In this document: piece by piece, positions 24,101 through 34,829 of the stretch
Layout of the letters: every line of letters starts with the position of its first letter
Numbering within the stretch: the first letter of the stretch is position 1
Assembly: GCF_902859855.1 (NCBI RefSeq)
Contig: NZ_CADIKH010000042.1
Coordinates: 1 to 62,699 of the forward strand
Direction of reading: 5' to 3'
Length of the DNA stretch: 62,699 nt
From: Paraburkholderia humisilvae
GTDB taxonomy: Bacteria; Pseudomonadota; Gammaproteobacteria; Burkholderiales; Burkholderiaceae
Program-made: the position numbers and the translations under genes
Notes under the pieces: generated by a model
The model's database searches: none
The model's input: the letters and a program-made list of their open reading frames with translations, nothing else
Told to the model about the DNA's origin: nothing

Positions 24101-27100
24101 TCACGCAGCCCGCGCCGACCGCCGTGACGGCCGGTAACACCGCACAGTTCGTAGTGGGCGCGAAGGGCTCGCCGCAGCTCAAGTATCAATGGGCGAAGAA
24201 TGGTGCAGCGATCCAGGGCGCGGACCAACCCGTCTACACGACACCGGCCACGACACTCGCGGACAACGGTTCACTGTTCAGCGTGACCGTGACGAACAGC
24301 GCCGGCACGGTGACGTCGGGCGGCGCATTGCTGACGGTGGGCAGCGCCACGTTCCCGGACATCCTGATTCCGCCGCGCAGCCAGTCGGTGACGCTCGGCC
24401 AGAATGTGAGCTTCACGGTGAGCGCGAGCGGCTCGGACCCGCTGCACTATCAGTGGAAGCGCAACGACACCGTCGTCGGCACGGACAGCAGCATGCTGAC
24501 GATCGCATCGGCGACCGATACCGACAACGGTACGTACATCGTGACGGTCAGCAACGCGGCCGGCAGTGTGACGAGCCCGCCGGCCACGCTCACCGTGAGC
24601 GGTGGCGGCGCGACCAACCTCGCGCTGGGTGCGACCGCCACGTCAAGCAGCGTGGAAAACGACGGCCTTGGGCCGCAACTGGCGGTCGACGGCAATCTCA
24701 CGACGCGCTGGGGATCGGCTATTGGTGTCGATCCGCAGTGGCTCCAGCTTGACCTGGGCGCGGTGCGTACGTTCGACCAGGTTACGTTTGTGTGGGAAAA
24801 CGCGTATGCCGAGCAGTACGAGGTCCAGGTTTCGAACGACCTCGGCGCGGACAAGCAATGGACGACTATCTTCACCCAGTCGCAGGGAACGGGTGGCACG
24901 GAGACGATTCCGCTGCGTAGCGTGTCGGCTCGCTTTATCCGGATGTTCGGCACCAAGCGTCACACGGAGTATGGGTATTCGCTGTACGAGTTCGGCGTCT
25001 ACGACGTGCCGCAATGCGACGCGACGAGCGCTAGCGAGCGATTCACGCCGGTTCCTGCCAAGCCGGGTATGTATAACTCGCCGATTCCTGGCATTCCGTC
25101 GGGCCCGTTCGTGCCGACGGTGCGCGACAACGCGAGCCATCTCGAGTGGCAGCAGTTTCCGACGACGTTCCAGGGCGAAGGTGCGCAGTTCACCCAGACG
25201 ATTGCACAGCAATACTGTCAGTCGGTTGGCATGCGCCTCGCTACACGGGATGAGGCGCTGACGATCGCGCGTGCCAACTATGCGGCCTGTGCGTTCCCGC
25301 TGCCGTGGACAACATGGACGACTACGCCGGTGCCGACCAATCCGGGCTTCGCGTACATCATGAACTCGACAGGCGGCGAGACGCTCGGCAAAACGGACAA
25401 CACGCCTGGCGCAGCGCTGTGCGTGTCGGGTCCGACGGCCGCGCCGCCGGTTATCACCGTGCAGCCGGTTAGTCAGACGGTGAACGCGGGCCAGTCCGCG
25501 AGGTTCACGGTGGGCGTGGACGCGAACAGCGCCGGACCACTGACCTACACGTGGATCGTGAACGGCAATGTGACGAGCCCGGCGGCTATTACGACGGTTC
25601 CGGTGTTCATCACGGTGCCGACGGATATCACGCAAAACGGCGTGGCGATCACGGTCAACATCTCGAACGGCGGCGGTACTGTCACCAGCAATCCCGCGAC
25701 GCTGACGGTCGTGGCCGGCGGTAACCCGGGCAATGGCGGCGGTGGCGATCCGGGCAACGGCGGTGGCGGTGGCGACGGCGGCAATGGTGGTAACGGCGGC
25801 AATGGCGGTAACGGTGGCAACGGCGGCGGTGGCAATGGCGGTAATCCGGTGCCGAGCGCCAACCTGGCGCTGGGCCACACGGCGACCTCCAGCAGCGTGG
25901 AGAACGATGGCTACCTGCCGTCGCAGGCGGTGGATGGCAGCGACAACTCGCGTTGGTCGTCGGCCTTCTCCGACCCGCAGTGGCTGCAAGTCGACCTCGG
26001 TTCGCCGCAGACCATCGATCGCGCGGTGTTGCGCTGGCAGGACTCGTACGCGGTCGACTACCAGATCCAGGTGTCGAACGACGATGGTGACACGAAGAAC
26101 TGGACGACCGTGTATGCGGAAACCGGCGGCAAGGGCGGCACGGAAGACGTGCGCTTTACGGCGGCAACCGCACGTTACGTGCGGATGCTCGGCACGAAGC
26201 GCTTCACGCAGTTCGGCTACTCGCTGTACGAGTTCGGTCTGTACAACACGGCCAATACGCCGCAGTACGCGATCACCGCGACGGCCACCGGCAGCGGCAC
26301 GATCACGCCGGGTGGTACGACGCAGGTGTATCAGGGTGGTCCGCAGAGCTTCACGTTCACGCCGGCCGATGGTTTCGCGGTGACGGATGTGAAGATCGAT
26401 GGCCAGAGCATCAGCCTTGCCAACAGCTACAAGTTCGACGACGTGCTCGCTACGCATACGGTCGATGTGAGCTTCGGTCCGTCCGCGACCGCGGTGAACC
26501 TCGCGCTGGGTGCTACGGCGACCGCCAGCGGGCTGGAAGGCGACGGGTATCCGGCGTCGGCCGCGGTGGATGGCAAGCTGGACACGCGCTGGTCGTCGGC
26601 CTTCGTCGATCCGTCGTGGATTCAGCTCGACTTCGGCAAGCAGGTCACGTTCAACCGCATGATGCTGTTCTGGCAGGATGCGCATGCGATCGCGTACCAG
26701 ATGCAGACGTCGAATGACGGCGAAAATTGGACGACCGTGTACGAGCAGGACCAAAGCAAGGGCGGCACCGAGGACATCACGCTGCCGTCGAGCGTCACCG
26801 CTCGCTACCTGCGGATGTTCGGTACGCAGCGCAGTAGCGGCTACGGCTACTCGCTGTTCGAGATCGAGGTGTTCAACACGTCGTCGACGGGTGGCGGCAC
26901 GGGCGGTAACACCGGTGGCAACACGGGCGGCAACACCGGTGGCGGTACGACCGACCCGGGCACCGGCACGGGCAACAATGGCGGCACGGGTGGTGGCAAC
27001 ACCGGTGGCAACACCGGCGGCGACAACAACACCAACCCGACGCAGCCGTCCCAGCCGGCGCAACCGGTCAGCGCGAATCTGGCGCTGGGCAAGCTCGCGA

Positions 27101-29520
27101 CGTCGAGCGGCACGCAGGGCGACGGTTACCCTGCGTCCGCAGCGGTCGATGGCGATCTGAATTCGCGCTGGTCGTCGGATTTCAACGACGGCGCGTGGAT
27201 GACGGTCGACCTCGGTCAGCCGCAGCTGTTCGACCATCTCGTGCTGGCCTGGGAGAACGCGTACGGCAAGGCTTATCAGATTCGTACATCGAACGATAAC
27301 CAGAACTGGACGACGATCTACACGCAGAGCGCGGGCAAGGGCGGCACGGAGGACATCACCGTGCCGGCCACGACCGCGCGCTACGTGCGCATGCAAGGGG
27401 TGTCGCGCGCCACGCCGTATGGCTACTCGCTGTTCGAGTTCGAAGTGTTTAACAGTGCTTTAACGCCGAAGCTCGCGATCACCGCGAGCGGCGACGCGAA
27501 CGGCACAATGAGCCCGGCAGGTGCGGTCAACGTCGACCAGGGCGGCACGCAGACGTTCACGGCGGTGCCGGCCCAGGGCTTCGGTGTCGGCGCGATGTTC
27601 GTGGATGGCCAGGAGGTCGGTGTGCAGTCGACGTACACGTTCACGAACGTGACGAAGGCGCACACGATCAGCGTCAATTTCGTGCCGCTCGCCGCTAGCG
27701 TGAATCTCGCGCTGAAGAAACCGGCGACCACCAGCGGCGTCGAGAATGACGGCCTGCCGGCGTCGGCGGCCGTGGACGGCGATCCGAACACGCGCTGGTC
27801 GTCGGCCTTCTCCGACCCGCAGTGGCTCGAAGTCGATCTGGGTACGCCGCAAACCGTGAGTCGCGCTGTGCTCACGTGGCAGAACGCACACGCGACCGCG
27901 TATCAGATCCAGGTGTCGAACGACAACCAGAACTGGACGACGGTCTACACGAAGAACGACAGCCAGGGTGGTCTGGAAGATGTGACGTTCCCGGCGGCGA
28001 CCGGCCGCTACGTGCGGCTGTATGCGACGCAGCGTTCGTCGCAGTATGGCGACTCGCTGTTCGAGTTCCAGCTGTACAACAGCGGTGCGGCGGCGGGCAC
28101 GCCGGCGCCGGTGGCAGCCTTCATCGAGCAGCCGGCCGATCAGGCTGTGCCGCAGGGGCAGAAGGGCCACTTCGCGGTGCTGCCGCAGGGCAACGGTCCG
28201 TTCACGTACGTGTGGCAGCGCAACGGCAAGGCCATTGCCGGTGCGACGAGCCGCACGTATGACACGCCGGCCACCGCGGCCGGCGACAACAACGCGGTGT
28301 TCAACGTCGTCGTGACCGGCCCGAACGGTCCGGTGACGTCGAACAACGCGACGTTGACGGTCGATAGCACGTTCCCGAACTACACCGTGAAGCCGGGTTT
28401 CGTCGGTATCGATCTGGCGAACAACACGAACGGCGCGTACACGGACGACAAGGTGTACGTGCTCGTTATCGCGCGCGATCCGGCCACGAATCAGTTCGCG
28501 TGGCTGAAGCCGGACGGCACGATCGTCCCGGCTTCGGCGGCGGACAACGACGCGCCGGGTCACCTGACCGGACCCGATGGACAGAACTACGCGAACTTCG
28601 CGTTCTCGCTCGCACAGAGCAAGACGCTGCAACTGCCGCAGCTGTCGTCGGGCCGCATTTATGTGTCGGTCGGCTCGCCCGTGTTTATCAAGATTCTGAA
28701 CGACGCGAACGGCAACGTCGGTTTCGCCGGTCCGAACCCGCAGAACCCGACCGATGCGAACCTGAACGTCAACTTCGACTGGTTTGAGTTCACGTACGGC
28801 TCGAACGGCCTGTGGGTGAACACGACCCAGGTCGACGAGGCCTCGCGTCTCGCGCTGACCGAAGACGTCTACGGCTCGAACCATACGTTCCACCAGCGCA
28901 CCGGCATCGCGCAGCGGACCTCGGACCTGTTCGCCGCCTACGCGAATGAAGTATCGGCCGCGTTCCAGCCGTCGACGGCCTCGCCGTTGCGGATCCTGGC
29001 GCCGGCCAAGGGCAGCTTCGGGGTGGGCCAGCCGAACGGCAACTACTTCGACGCGTACGTGAACCAGGTATGGCAGCAGTACGCGACGACGCCGCTCGTG
29101 CTGAACATGTTCGGCAACAGCCGTCAGTTCTCCGGCAAGGTGCAGGGCGACCAGCTGGTGTTCACGGAAGTGAATCTGAACAACGGCGCGTTTGTCGGCG
29201 GCACGTACGTCGTCAACAAGCCGACCACGCAGGACATCCTGCAGGGCAGCGGCGCGCTCGCGACCGGCAACTCGACGGAACTCGCGATCGAGGCGCAGCT
29301 CTGCGCGGCGTTCAACCGTCACGTAGCGCACGACGTCAACGCATGGGCGACGCCACAGGCATGGTATGCGGCCGAGCCGTCGAACCAGTACGCACGCTTT
29401 TTCCACGACCACAGCATCAGCGGTCTCGCGTACGGTTTCGCGTATGACGACGTGTCGGATGCGAGCTCGACGATCGTCGCGCCGCAACCGGAACACATGG
29501 TGCTCGGCGTCGGCATGTAA
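21199..29520 (+). CDS. Giant secreted GH2 / Ig / F5-8C / GH64 multidomain glycoside hydrolase
   Basis: About 2773 residues from the ATG at 21199, which has GAAGGG 8 bases before it; starts 26 codons upstream lack a ribosome site. Order: signal peptide 1-30; GH2 sugar-binding and Ig domains about 31-345; GH2 TIM barrel about 350-655 with HDRNHPSV and the likely nucleophile E540 in GSEYWGKG; Ig/C-terminal GH2 part to about 875; three Ig-like domains 878-1135; five F5/8-type-C modules (about 1139-1270, 1553-1689, 1767-1894, 1958-2085, 2168-2296) separated by a DUF1566-like module, Gly/Thr/Asn linkers, InlB-B-like modules and Ig domains; GH64 beta-1,3-glucanase 2392-2773 with E2530-x15-D2546. The canonical GH2 acid/base Glu is missing (W473-E-S-N-N-G478). 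Likely attacks complex polysaccharide; probable client of the type II cluster that follows. Confidence 0.85.
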   Translation: MRNRIGHLSGLLVLLWLMLAFATTQAVASVVAPASNRIDINLGETPWQFNKDSDNPNYSTPGFDDSGWTPKGVPQSPSDNDTFINEKSGGGEGELTGNITWYRKHFKIDPSYSNRKVLIEFQGAHVGSQVYINGTFIPGNSALNPKATHVMGFIPFEVDATPYLKFDGSDNVIAVKVARNDAFFEAPGFGGAFRFGQSDSGLFREVWMHIVDRVYIPENVYAVRELWGNYIATTAADPSLASVQVQTNVMNEYSTDQQVTLTTQLVDATGQVVTQKQDTQNAPANALPGLHPTLFTQTLTVNQPNLWYPNNDPNGKPYLYQVVQTVAINGAVVDSKVTPFGIRTLTWDKNFPIFNKHARYLHGASGRYDFVALGSAVPTELQYYDLMLLANAGGALYRPGHSAQGPGFLDAADAYGIMVMQPSGDGEGGFGKLCPTEDVVDGCLMRPSDVVLKKELHRDMIIHDRNHPSVLAWESNNGGMETSLSQEVKAISQQWDPIFTRAQADRTPDPAHGDLLGCSGDGCDIGVKRQFPNSPTVGSEYWGKGAGRWHYDYELAFAAEYVNNLVHSVGIQSMGIVHWYLADTPGEIYDQVDGFLDEQVRGNGASMMDWNRIPRLLYYIYQAYWTDFSMKPVVKLAHTWTNRADTVTVNAFSNCPQVRLMLNGQQVGSPQTPNPTSSDSSSDLTQNTILLPRQVHWSGVKFVPGTLEAQCLDERETVVAQDDLVTAGPADHIVLSVIDQVTKPDGTKFVLKANGTDAALIRAMVVDKAGVMVPDAAQEITFKVSGAAGEYRGGADHYVDAGQPLHYHSPGDPNLFVEGGETQVAVRTTFVPGTVQVTATAPGLGGGSTSFEVAPTGSAQTFDGKDLIIGAQQASGVQIITQPQPTTATIGQTASFNVLAASGSPVKFQWTKNGAPITGATSFAYTTPALQASDDQAAYAAIVSNATDSVTSTPAILTVVAPSVPQIITQPAPTAVTAGNTAQFVVGAKGSPQLKYQWAKNGAAIQGADQPVYTTPATTLADNGSLFSVTVTNSAGTVTSGGALLTVGSATFPDILIPPRSQSVTLGQNVSFTVSASGSDPLHYQWKRNDTVVGTDSSMLTIASATDTDNGTYIVTVSNAAGSVTSPPATLTVSGGGATNLALGATATSSSVENDGLGPQLAVDGNLTTRWGSAIGVDPQWLQLDLGAVRTFDQVTFVWENAYAEQYEVQVSNDLGADKQWTTIFTQSQGTGGTETIPLRSVSARFIRMFGTKRHTEYGYSLYEFGVYDVPQCDATSASERFTPVPAKPGMYNSPIPGIPSGPFVPTVRDNASHLEWQQFPTTFQGEGAQFTQTIAQQYCQSVGMRLATRDEALTIARANYAACAFPLPWTTWTTTPVPTNPGFAYIMNSTGGETLGKTDNTPGAALCVSGPTAAPPVITVQPVSQTVNAGQSARFTVGVDANSAGPLTYTWIVNGNVTSPAAITTVPVFITVPTDITQNGVAITVNISNGGGTVTSNPATLTVVAGGNPGNGGGGDPGNGGGGGDGGNGGNGGNGGNGGNGGGGNGGNPVPSANLALGHTATSSSVENDGYLPSQAVDGSDNSRWSSAFSDPQWLQVDLGSPQTIDRAVLRWQDSYAVDYQIQVSNDDGDTKNWTTVYAETGGKGGTEDVRFTAATARYVRMLGTKRFTQFGYSLYEFGLYNTANTPQYAITATATGSGTITPGGTTQVYQGGPQSFTFTPADGFAVTDVKIDGQSISLANSYKFDDVLATHTVDVSFGPSATAVNLALGATATASGLEGDGYPASAAVDGKLDTRWSSAFVDPSWIQLDFGKQVTFNRMMLFWQDAHAIAYQMQTSNDGENWTTVYEQDQSKGGTEDITLPSSVTARYLRMFGTQRSSGYGYSLFEIEVFNTSSTGGGTGGNTGGNTGGNTGGGTTDPGTGTGNNGGTGGGNTGGNTGGDNNTNPTQPSQPAQPVSANLALGKLATSSGTQGDGYPASAAVDGDLNSRWSSDFNDGAWMTVDLGQPQLFDHLVLAWENAYGKAYQIRTSNDNQNWTTIYTQSAGKGGTEDITVPATTARYVRMQGVSRATPYGYSLFEFEVFNSALTPKLAITASGDANGTMSPAGAVNVDQGGTQTFTAVPAQGFGVGAMFVDGQEVGVQSTYTFTNVTKAHTISVNFVPLAASVNLALKKPATTSGVENDGLPASAAVDGDPNTRWSSAFSDPQWLEVDLGTPQTVSRAVLTWQNAHATAYQIQVSNDNQNWTTVYTKNDSQGGLEDVTFPAATGRYVRLYATQRSSQYGDSLFEFQLYNSGAAAGTPAPVAAFIEQPADQAVPQGQKGHFAVLPQGNGPFTYVWQRNGKAIAGATSRTYDTPATAAGDNNAVFNVVVTGPNGPVTSNNATLTVDSTFPNYTVKPGFVGIDLANNTNGAYTDDKVYVLVIARDPATNQFAWLKPDGTIVPASAADNDAPGHLTGPDGQNYANFAFSLAQSKTLQLPQLSSGRIYVSVGSPVFIKILNDANGNVGFAGPNPQNPTDANLNVNFDWFEFTYGSNGLWVNTTQVDEASRLALTEDVYGSNHTFHQRTGIAQRTSDLFAAYANEVSAAFQPSTASPLRILAPAKGSFGVGQPNGNYFDAYVNQVWQQYATTPLVLNMFGNSRQFSGKVQGDQLVFTEVNLNNGAFVGGTYVVNKPTTQDILQGSGALATGNSTELAIEAQLCAAFNRHVAHDVNAWATPQAWYAAEPSNQYARFFHDHSISGLAYGFAYDDVSDASSTIVAPQPEHMVLGVGM
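25733..25850 (+). repeat. Gly-rich linker repeat
   Basis: Tandem imperfect repeats built on GGCGGTAACGGTGGCAAT units, encoding a Gly/Asn linker of about 40 residues between an Ig domain and the second F5/8C module of the giant hydrolase. Prone to length variation. Confidence 0.7.
26889..27050 (+). repeat. Gly/Thr/Asn linker repeat
   Basis: Tandem imperfect repeats of a GGCAACACCGGTGGC unit encoding Gly-Asn-Thr linker between the third and fourth F5/8C modules. Distinct in codon pattern from the upstream linker at 25.7 kb. Confidence 0.7.
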
Positions 29521-29580
29521 GCAGTGCGCCGTGGTGCAAGCTTGACAGCAGTTTGCAGTGGTTCTGGCAATGAGAGAAAT

Positions 29581-29601
29581 GGCGCCCGCTCGACGGGCGC
29601 C
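29581..29601 (+). terminator. GC hairpin between giant hydrolase and gspG
   Basis: GGCGCCCG-CTCGA-CGGGCGCC, perfect 8-bp stem, 61 bp after the hydrolase stop and just before the gspG ribosome site (GAGGAGAG at 29603-29610). No T-run follows, so it is more likely an attenuator or mRNA-processing/stability hairpin than a full terminator. Confidence 0.4.
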
Positions 29602-29616
29602 TCGAGGAGAGCTTCG

Positions 29617-30084
29617 ATGTGGCGGTATGGCAGGAGTGGCCCGGTGGGAAACGAAGCGCGAGCACGGGTCGTGCGGCGGGGCAGGCAGCGCGGCTTCACG
29701 CTGCTCGAACTGCTGGTGGTGCTGGTGATCATCGGCATGCTGGCGGCGCTCGTCGGTCCGCGCTACTTCGCGCAGCTCGGCAAGTCGCAGATAACGGTCG
29801 CGCGCGCGCAGATCGATGTCTTCACGAAGGCAGTCGACAATTTCCGGCTCGACGTGGGCCGCTACCCGACCGCGCAGGAAGGACTCAATGCGCTCTTCGT
29901 CAAACCGGCCAACGCGGACCGATGGGCGGGGCCGTACCTGAAGAAGGAAGTGCCGCTCGATCCGTGGGGGCATCCGTACATCTACAAGATTCCCGGCACG
30001 AAGAGCGACTACGCGATTATTTCCAATGGACCTGACAACCAGTCCGGGTCGAACGGAGAAAGCGCGCAGATCACAAGTGAATAG
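29617..30084 (+). CDS. gspG: Type II secretion major pseudopilin GspG
   Basis: 155 residues from the ATG at 29617, 6 bases after GAGGAGAG. A basic leader ends at the prepilin cleavage site RQRG-FTLLELLVV, with Glu5 present, followed by the hydrophobic helix. The C-terminal GspG domain shows the TAQEGLNALF and DPWGHPYIYKIPG signatures, with PDNQSGSNGE at the calcium-binding end. It forms the pseudopilus that drives secretion. It is placed first in the cluster, next to its probable substrate gene, whereas gspG is usually internal. Confidence 0.92.
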   Translation: MWRYGRSGPVGNEARARVVRRGRQRGFTLLELLVVLVIIGMLAALVGPRYFAQLGKSQITVARAQIDVFTKAVDNFRLDVGRYPTAQEGLNALFVKPANADRWAGPYLKKEVPLDPWGHPYIYKIPGTKSDYAIISNGPDNQSGSNGESAQITSE

Positions 30085-30128
30085 TTATCCGGACTAAACA
30101 GAAAACCACTACAAAATAGAGGTAAAAC

Positions 30129-30161
30129 GATGCCGGTGCACCCAGGTTGTGCTCCGGCATC
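30129..30161 (+). terminator. Extended hairpin between gspG and gspF
   Basis: GATGCCGG (30129-30136) pairs with CCGGCATC (30154-30161) and, after one T-T mismatch, GCAC (30138-30141) with GTGC (30149-30152). The following TTGCTCG is only weakly T-rich, so it could act as a partial terminator that keeps gspG mRNA more abundant than the rest. Confidence 0.45.
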
Positions 30162-30207
30162 TTGCTCGTAAACAGCTGTAAGTTGTATTTAAGATTGGCG
30201 AAACAAC

Positions 30208-31391
30208 ATGCAATACGAGGTCAGAGCGCTGGCGCCGGACAATCAGATCGTCGCGCTCATCATCGACGCGCACGACGAGAACGACGCGCGGCGTCAGGTC
30301 GAGGCACGCGGACTGCACGCGACGCGTCTCGTTGCGCGGCGTTCGCTGCGCCGTCCGGCGTCATCGCGCGGCAGCCTGTCGCTCGTGCTGTTCAGCCAGG
30401 AACTGCTTGCGTTGCTGACGGCCGGTCTGTCGATTGTCGAAGGGCTCGAGGCGCTGCTCGAGCGCGAGGGCAGCGGCCGGCTGCGCGGTGTGCTCGAACG
30501 GCTGCTCAACGGTTTGCGTGAAGGCAAGCGCTTTTCGCGGCTGCTTGCCGAGCAGCCGGATGTGTTTCCGCCGCTCTACGTCGGCATTGTGCGCGCCGCC
30601 GAGGGGACGAGCGACCTGCCGCGCTCATTGCAACGCTACGTCGACTATCAGTCGCGCATCGATATTGTGCGCAACAAGCTCGTGAGCGCCGCGATCTATC
30701 CGTGCATTCTGCTGGTTGTCGGCGGCGGCGTGGCGACGTTTCTGATCGCTTATGTGGTGCCGCGCTTCGCCACCATCTACGAAGGCACCGGCCGCTCGCT
30801 GCCGTGGATGTCGCAAGTGCTGCTCGACTGGGGCAAGTTCGCGGCGGCGCACGGCCTCACGCTGCTGGCCGCCGTGGCCGCGCTGGTTTTCATGGGCGGC
30901 GGGGTGTTGCGCGCGGCGATCGCGAAGGCTGGTCTCCCGACCCTGCTCGCGCGCGTGCCGGTGATCGGACCGCATCTGCGCATTTACCAGCTGTCGCGGC
31001 TCTATCTGACGCTCGGCATGCTGCTCGAAGGCGGCATTCCGATCGTCCCGGCGATGGAGACCGCGGGCGGCACGATTTCACCGGCGCTGCGCGAACGCCT
31101 GCTGCACGCGCGCGCCGCCGTGCAGTCCGGCACGAATCTGTCCAGCGCGTTCGATGCGCAAGGACTGACCACGCCGATCTCGCTGCGTATGCTGCGGGTC
31201 GGCGAGCGCTCAGGAGAACTGGGCAATATGCTGACCAAGTCCGCGCAATTCTACGACGGCGAGATCAGCCGCTGGATCGACCGCTTCACGCGTCTGTTCG
31301 AACCGCTGCTGATGTCGGCGATCGGTCTGGTCGTCGGCACGATCGTGATCCTGCTGTATCTGCCGATTTTCGATCTCGCGGAGAGTCTCTC

Positions 31392-31395
<4 letters not shown>
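30208..31395 (+). CDS. gspF: Type II secretion inner-membrane protein GspF
   Basis: 395 residues. Two GspF/PilC domains with three membrane segments (near 165-190, 215-235 and 370-390) and the family features LLTAGLSIVEGLE, LYVGIVRAAE and the second-half copy GMLLEGGIPIVPAMETA. The platform protein couples the ATPase to pseudopilus assembly. Its TGA overlaps the ATG of gspE (ATGA at 31392-31395). The order gspG-F-E is the reverse of the usual E-F-G. Confidence 0.92.
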
Positions 31396-33141
<1,746 letters not shown>

Positions 33142-33149
<8 letters not shown>

Positions 33150-34281
33150 CGGCTGGATGCGTCGGATGATGCCGCGGGGTGTGCCGCGAAGTGTGCCGGT
33201 CTTGCAGCGCGGACAGTACCGGCTCGGCCTGTCGCGCGGCGGCGTCGCGGTACTGCGGGCGGACGGTGTGCGCGGCCCGCGCGCGGGCCGCGGGGCAAGT
33301 CTTGGCGCGGGCCTCGCGGGCTTAGGCGCCGGCGGTGCGCGGCGGATTGGCAAGCGTGCCGGCGCGAGCGTGGCATTGCCTGCGGCCGAGGCCGCCGTTG
33401 AAGCCGTGCTGCGCGAGCCAGCGCCGGCATTTATCGAACGCACATTGCCCGATATCCTGTCCGGCACGGCGCCGGATGTACTCGCCGCGCTGATCGGCGA
33501 CGCGCTCGACGAAGCGGGCGGCGGCACGCTGCCTATCCATGCGACGTTGGGCGACGAACTCGTGCGCTACTTCATTGTGACGCCGCCGGCCAATGGCACA
33601 CGTATGCAGGACCTGCACACCGCCGCCACGGTCCGCTTCCAGATGCTTTACGGCGAACCGGCGAGCGCATGGCAACTGGTGGCGGACTGGCAGGCCGCCG
33701 CGCCGTTCCTCGCCTGCGCGGTGCCGCAACGGTTGCATCAAGCGTTGCATCTCGCGGCGCGGGCGCGGCGCAACTGTCTCGTGTCGACGGTGCCGAACTT
33801 CGTCGGCGCATGGAACCGCTGGCACCGACGCGTCGCGGCCGATGCGTGGCTCGCGACGCTGCACGACGGCGCGTTGACGCTTGGCATCGTCGACGGCCGG
33901 GCGCGGCGTCCGCGCCTCGCCGCCGTGCGCACGCTGACGCTGCCCGACGATGCTCCGCCGCTCGCATGGCTGCACGAGCAACTCGCGCGTGCCGCGCTGC
34001 TCGATAACGTGCCGGCGCCGCACGTGCTGCACGTGCATGGCTCGTTGCCCAATGGGTGGCAAGCGCACCAACCCGGGTCGGATAAACGGACAGACAGGCG
34101 CGCGGCAAAACGCACGGGCAAGCGCGCGAACGACAGCTTGAATGACGGCGTGAACGACGGCGCGCAGCCGCACGGCATCGAGGTTCGCGCATGCGTCACC
34201 CGCGTCGCGTCCTGCACCGCGTCAAGCGGCGCGACGCTGTCGCCCGCGGCACAACTCGCATGGGGCGGTCTCGCGCGATGA
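33142..34281 (+). CDS. GspL/PilM-like assembly protein
   Basis: 379 residues, 8-base overlap with gspE. Sequence conservation is weak, but position (between gspE and a PilN-like gene) and the ALHDGALTLGIVDGRARRPRL region resemble the actin-like cytoplasmic domain of GspL/PilM. The first 75 residues are Arg/Gly-rich and the last 70 contain Lys/Arg/Asp low-complexity sequence. No membrane segment is evident, so the membrane half of GspL is probably supplied by the next gene, as in the PilM-PilN split. Role by context, not by motif. Confidence 0.6.
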
Positions 34282-34829
34282 AACGCCTGCACATCGACCT
34301 TGCGCCGGCGAGCGCGCGGCGTCACCTGTACCGCAGTCATCCGCTTGCGCGCTGTCTTGCGCTGGCGGCAGCGGTGCTCTGCGTGGTGGCCGGCATGCGT
34401 GCGCACGGATTATTCAACCGGCTCGATGCGCTCGCACAGGAACAGGAGCACATCGCATCGCGAGCAGCGCAGACCGCGCGGTCGCGCGCCAACGTCGCGC
34501 GCGCGCCGGTCGACGCAAAGCAGGGCGCGGCCGTGAACGCCGCGGTCGCGCGCCTGAACCTGCCGTGGGACGACATTCTCAATGCGGTCGAAGCGGCGAC
34601 GCCCGCCAAGGTTGCGCTCCTGTCGATCACGCCGGACGCGAGCCGCGCGCTGCTGCGCATCGAGGCGGAAGCAAGCAGCAGCGGCGTGATGATCGACTAT
34701 CTGAAGGCGCTCGAACAGCAGCCGCTGTTCGTACGCGTCGATCTGGTGCGGCACGAGCTCGCGAAGGACCACACGGATGGGGTGATCCGCTTCCAGATCG
34801 AAGCGCAGTGGCAGAGGGCCGTATCGTGA
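34278..34829 (+). CDS. PilN/GspL C-terminal-like assembly protein
   Basis: 183 residues from the ATG overlapping the previous stop (ATGA at 34278-34281). Short cytoplasmic N-terminus, one membrane segment (about 26-45, LALAAAVLCVVAG), a coiled-coil stretch, then a ferredoxin-like periplasmic domain (PWDDILNAVEAATPAKVALLSI, ending DGVIRFQIEAQW) typical of PilN and of the GspL C-terminus. Forms the inner-membrane assembly platform with the GspM-like and GspC-like products. Family call from topology and order. Confidence 0.7.
   Translation: MKRLHIDLAPASARRHLYRSHPLARCLALAAAVLCVVAGMRAHGLFNRLDALAQEQEHIASRAAQTARSRANVARAPVDAKQGAAVNAAVARLNLPWDDILNAVEAATPAKVALLSITPDASRALLRIEAEASSSGVMIDYLKALEQQPLFVRVDLVRHELAKDHTDGVIRFQIEAQWQRAVS

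Noticed and set aside
25733..25850. Possible CRISPR-like array from the regular repeats
   Set aside because: Repeats are in frame, encode a Gly-rich linker and have no spacers; no cas genes nearby.
24643..27396. A 917-codon antisense frame over the discoidin modules
   Set aside because: Composition is Arg/Val-rich with repeated mirrored motifs of the plus-strand modules; no independent features.
29524..29616. An N-terminal extension of GspG
   Set aside because: The upstream codons cover the hairpin and ribosome site; the ATG at 29617 gives a normal prepilin leader.
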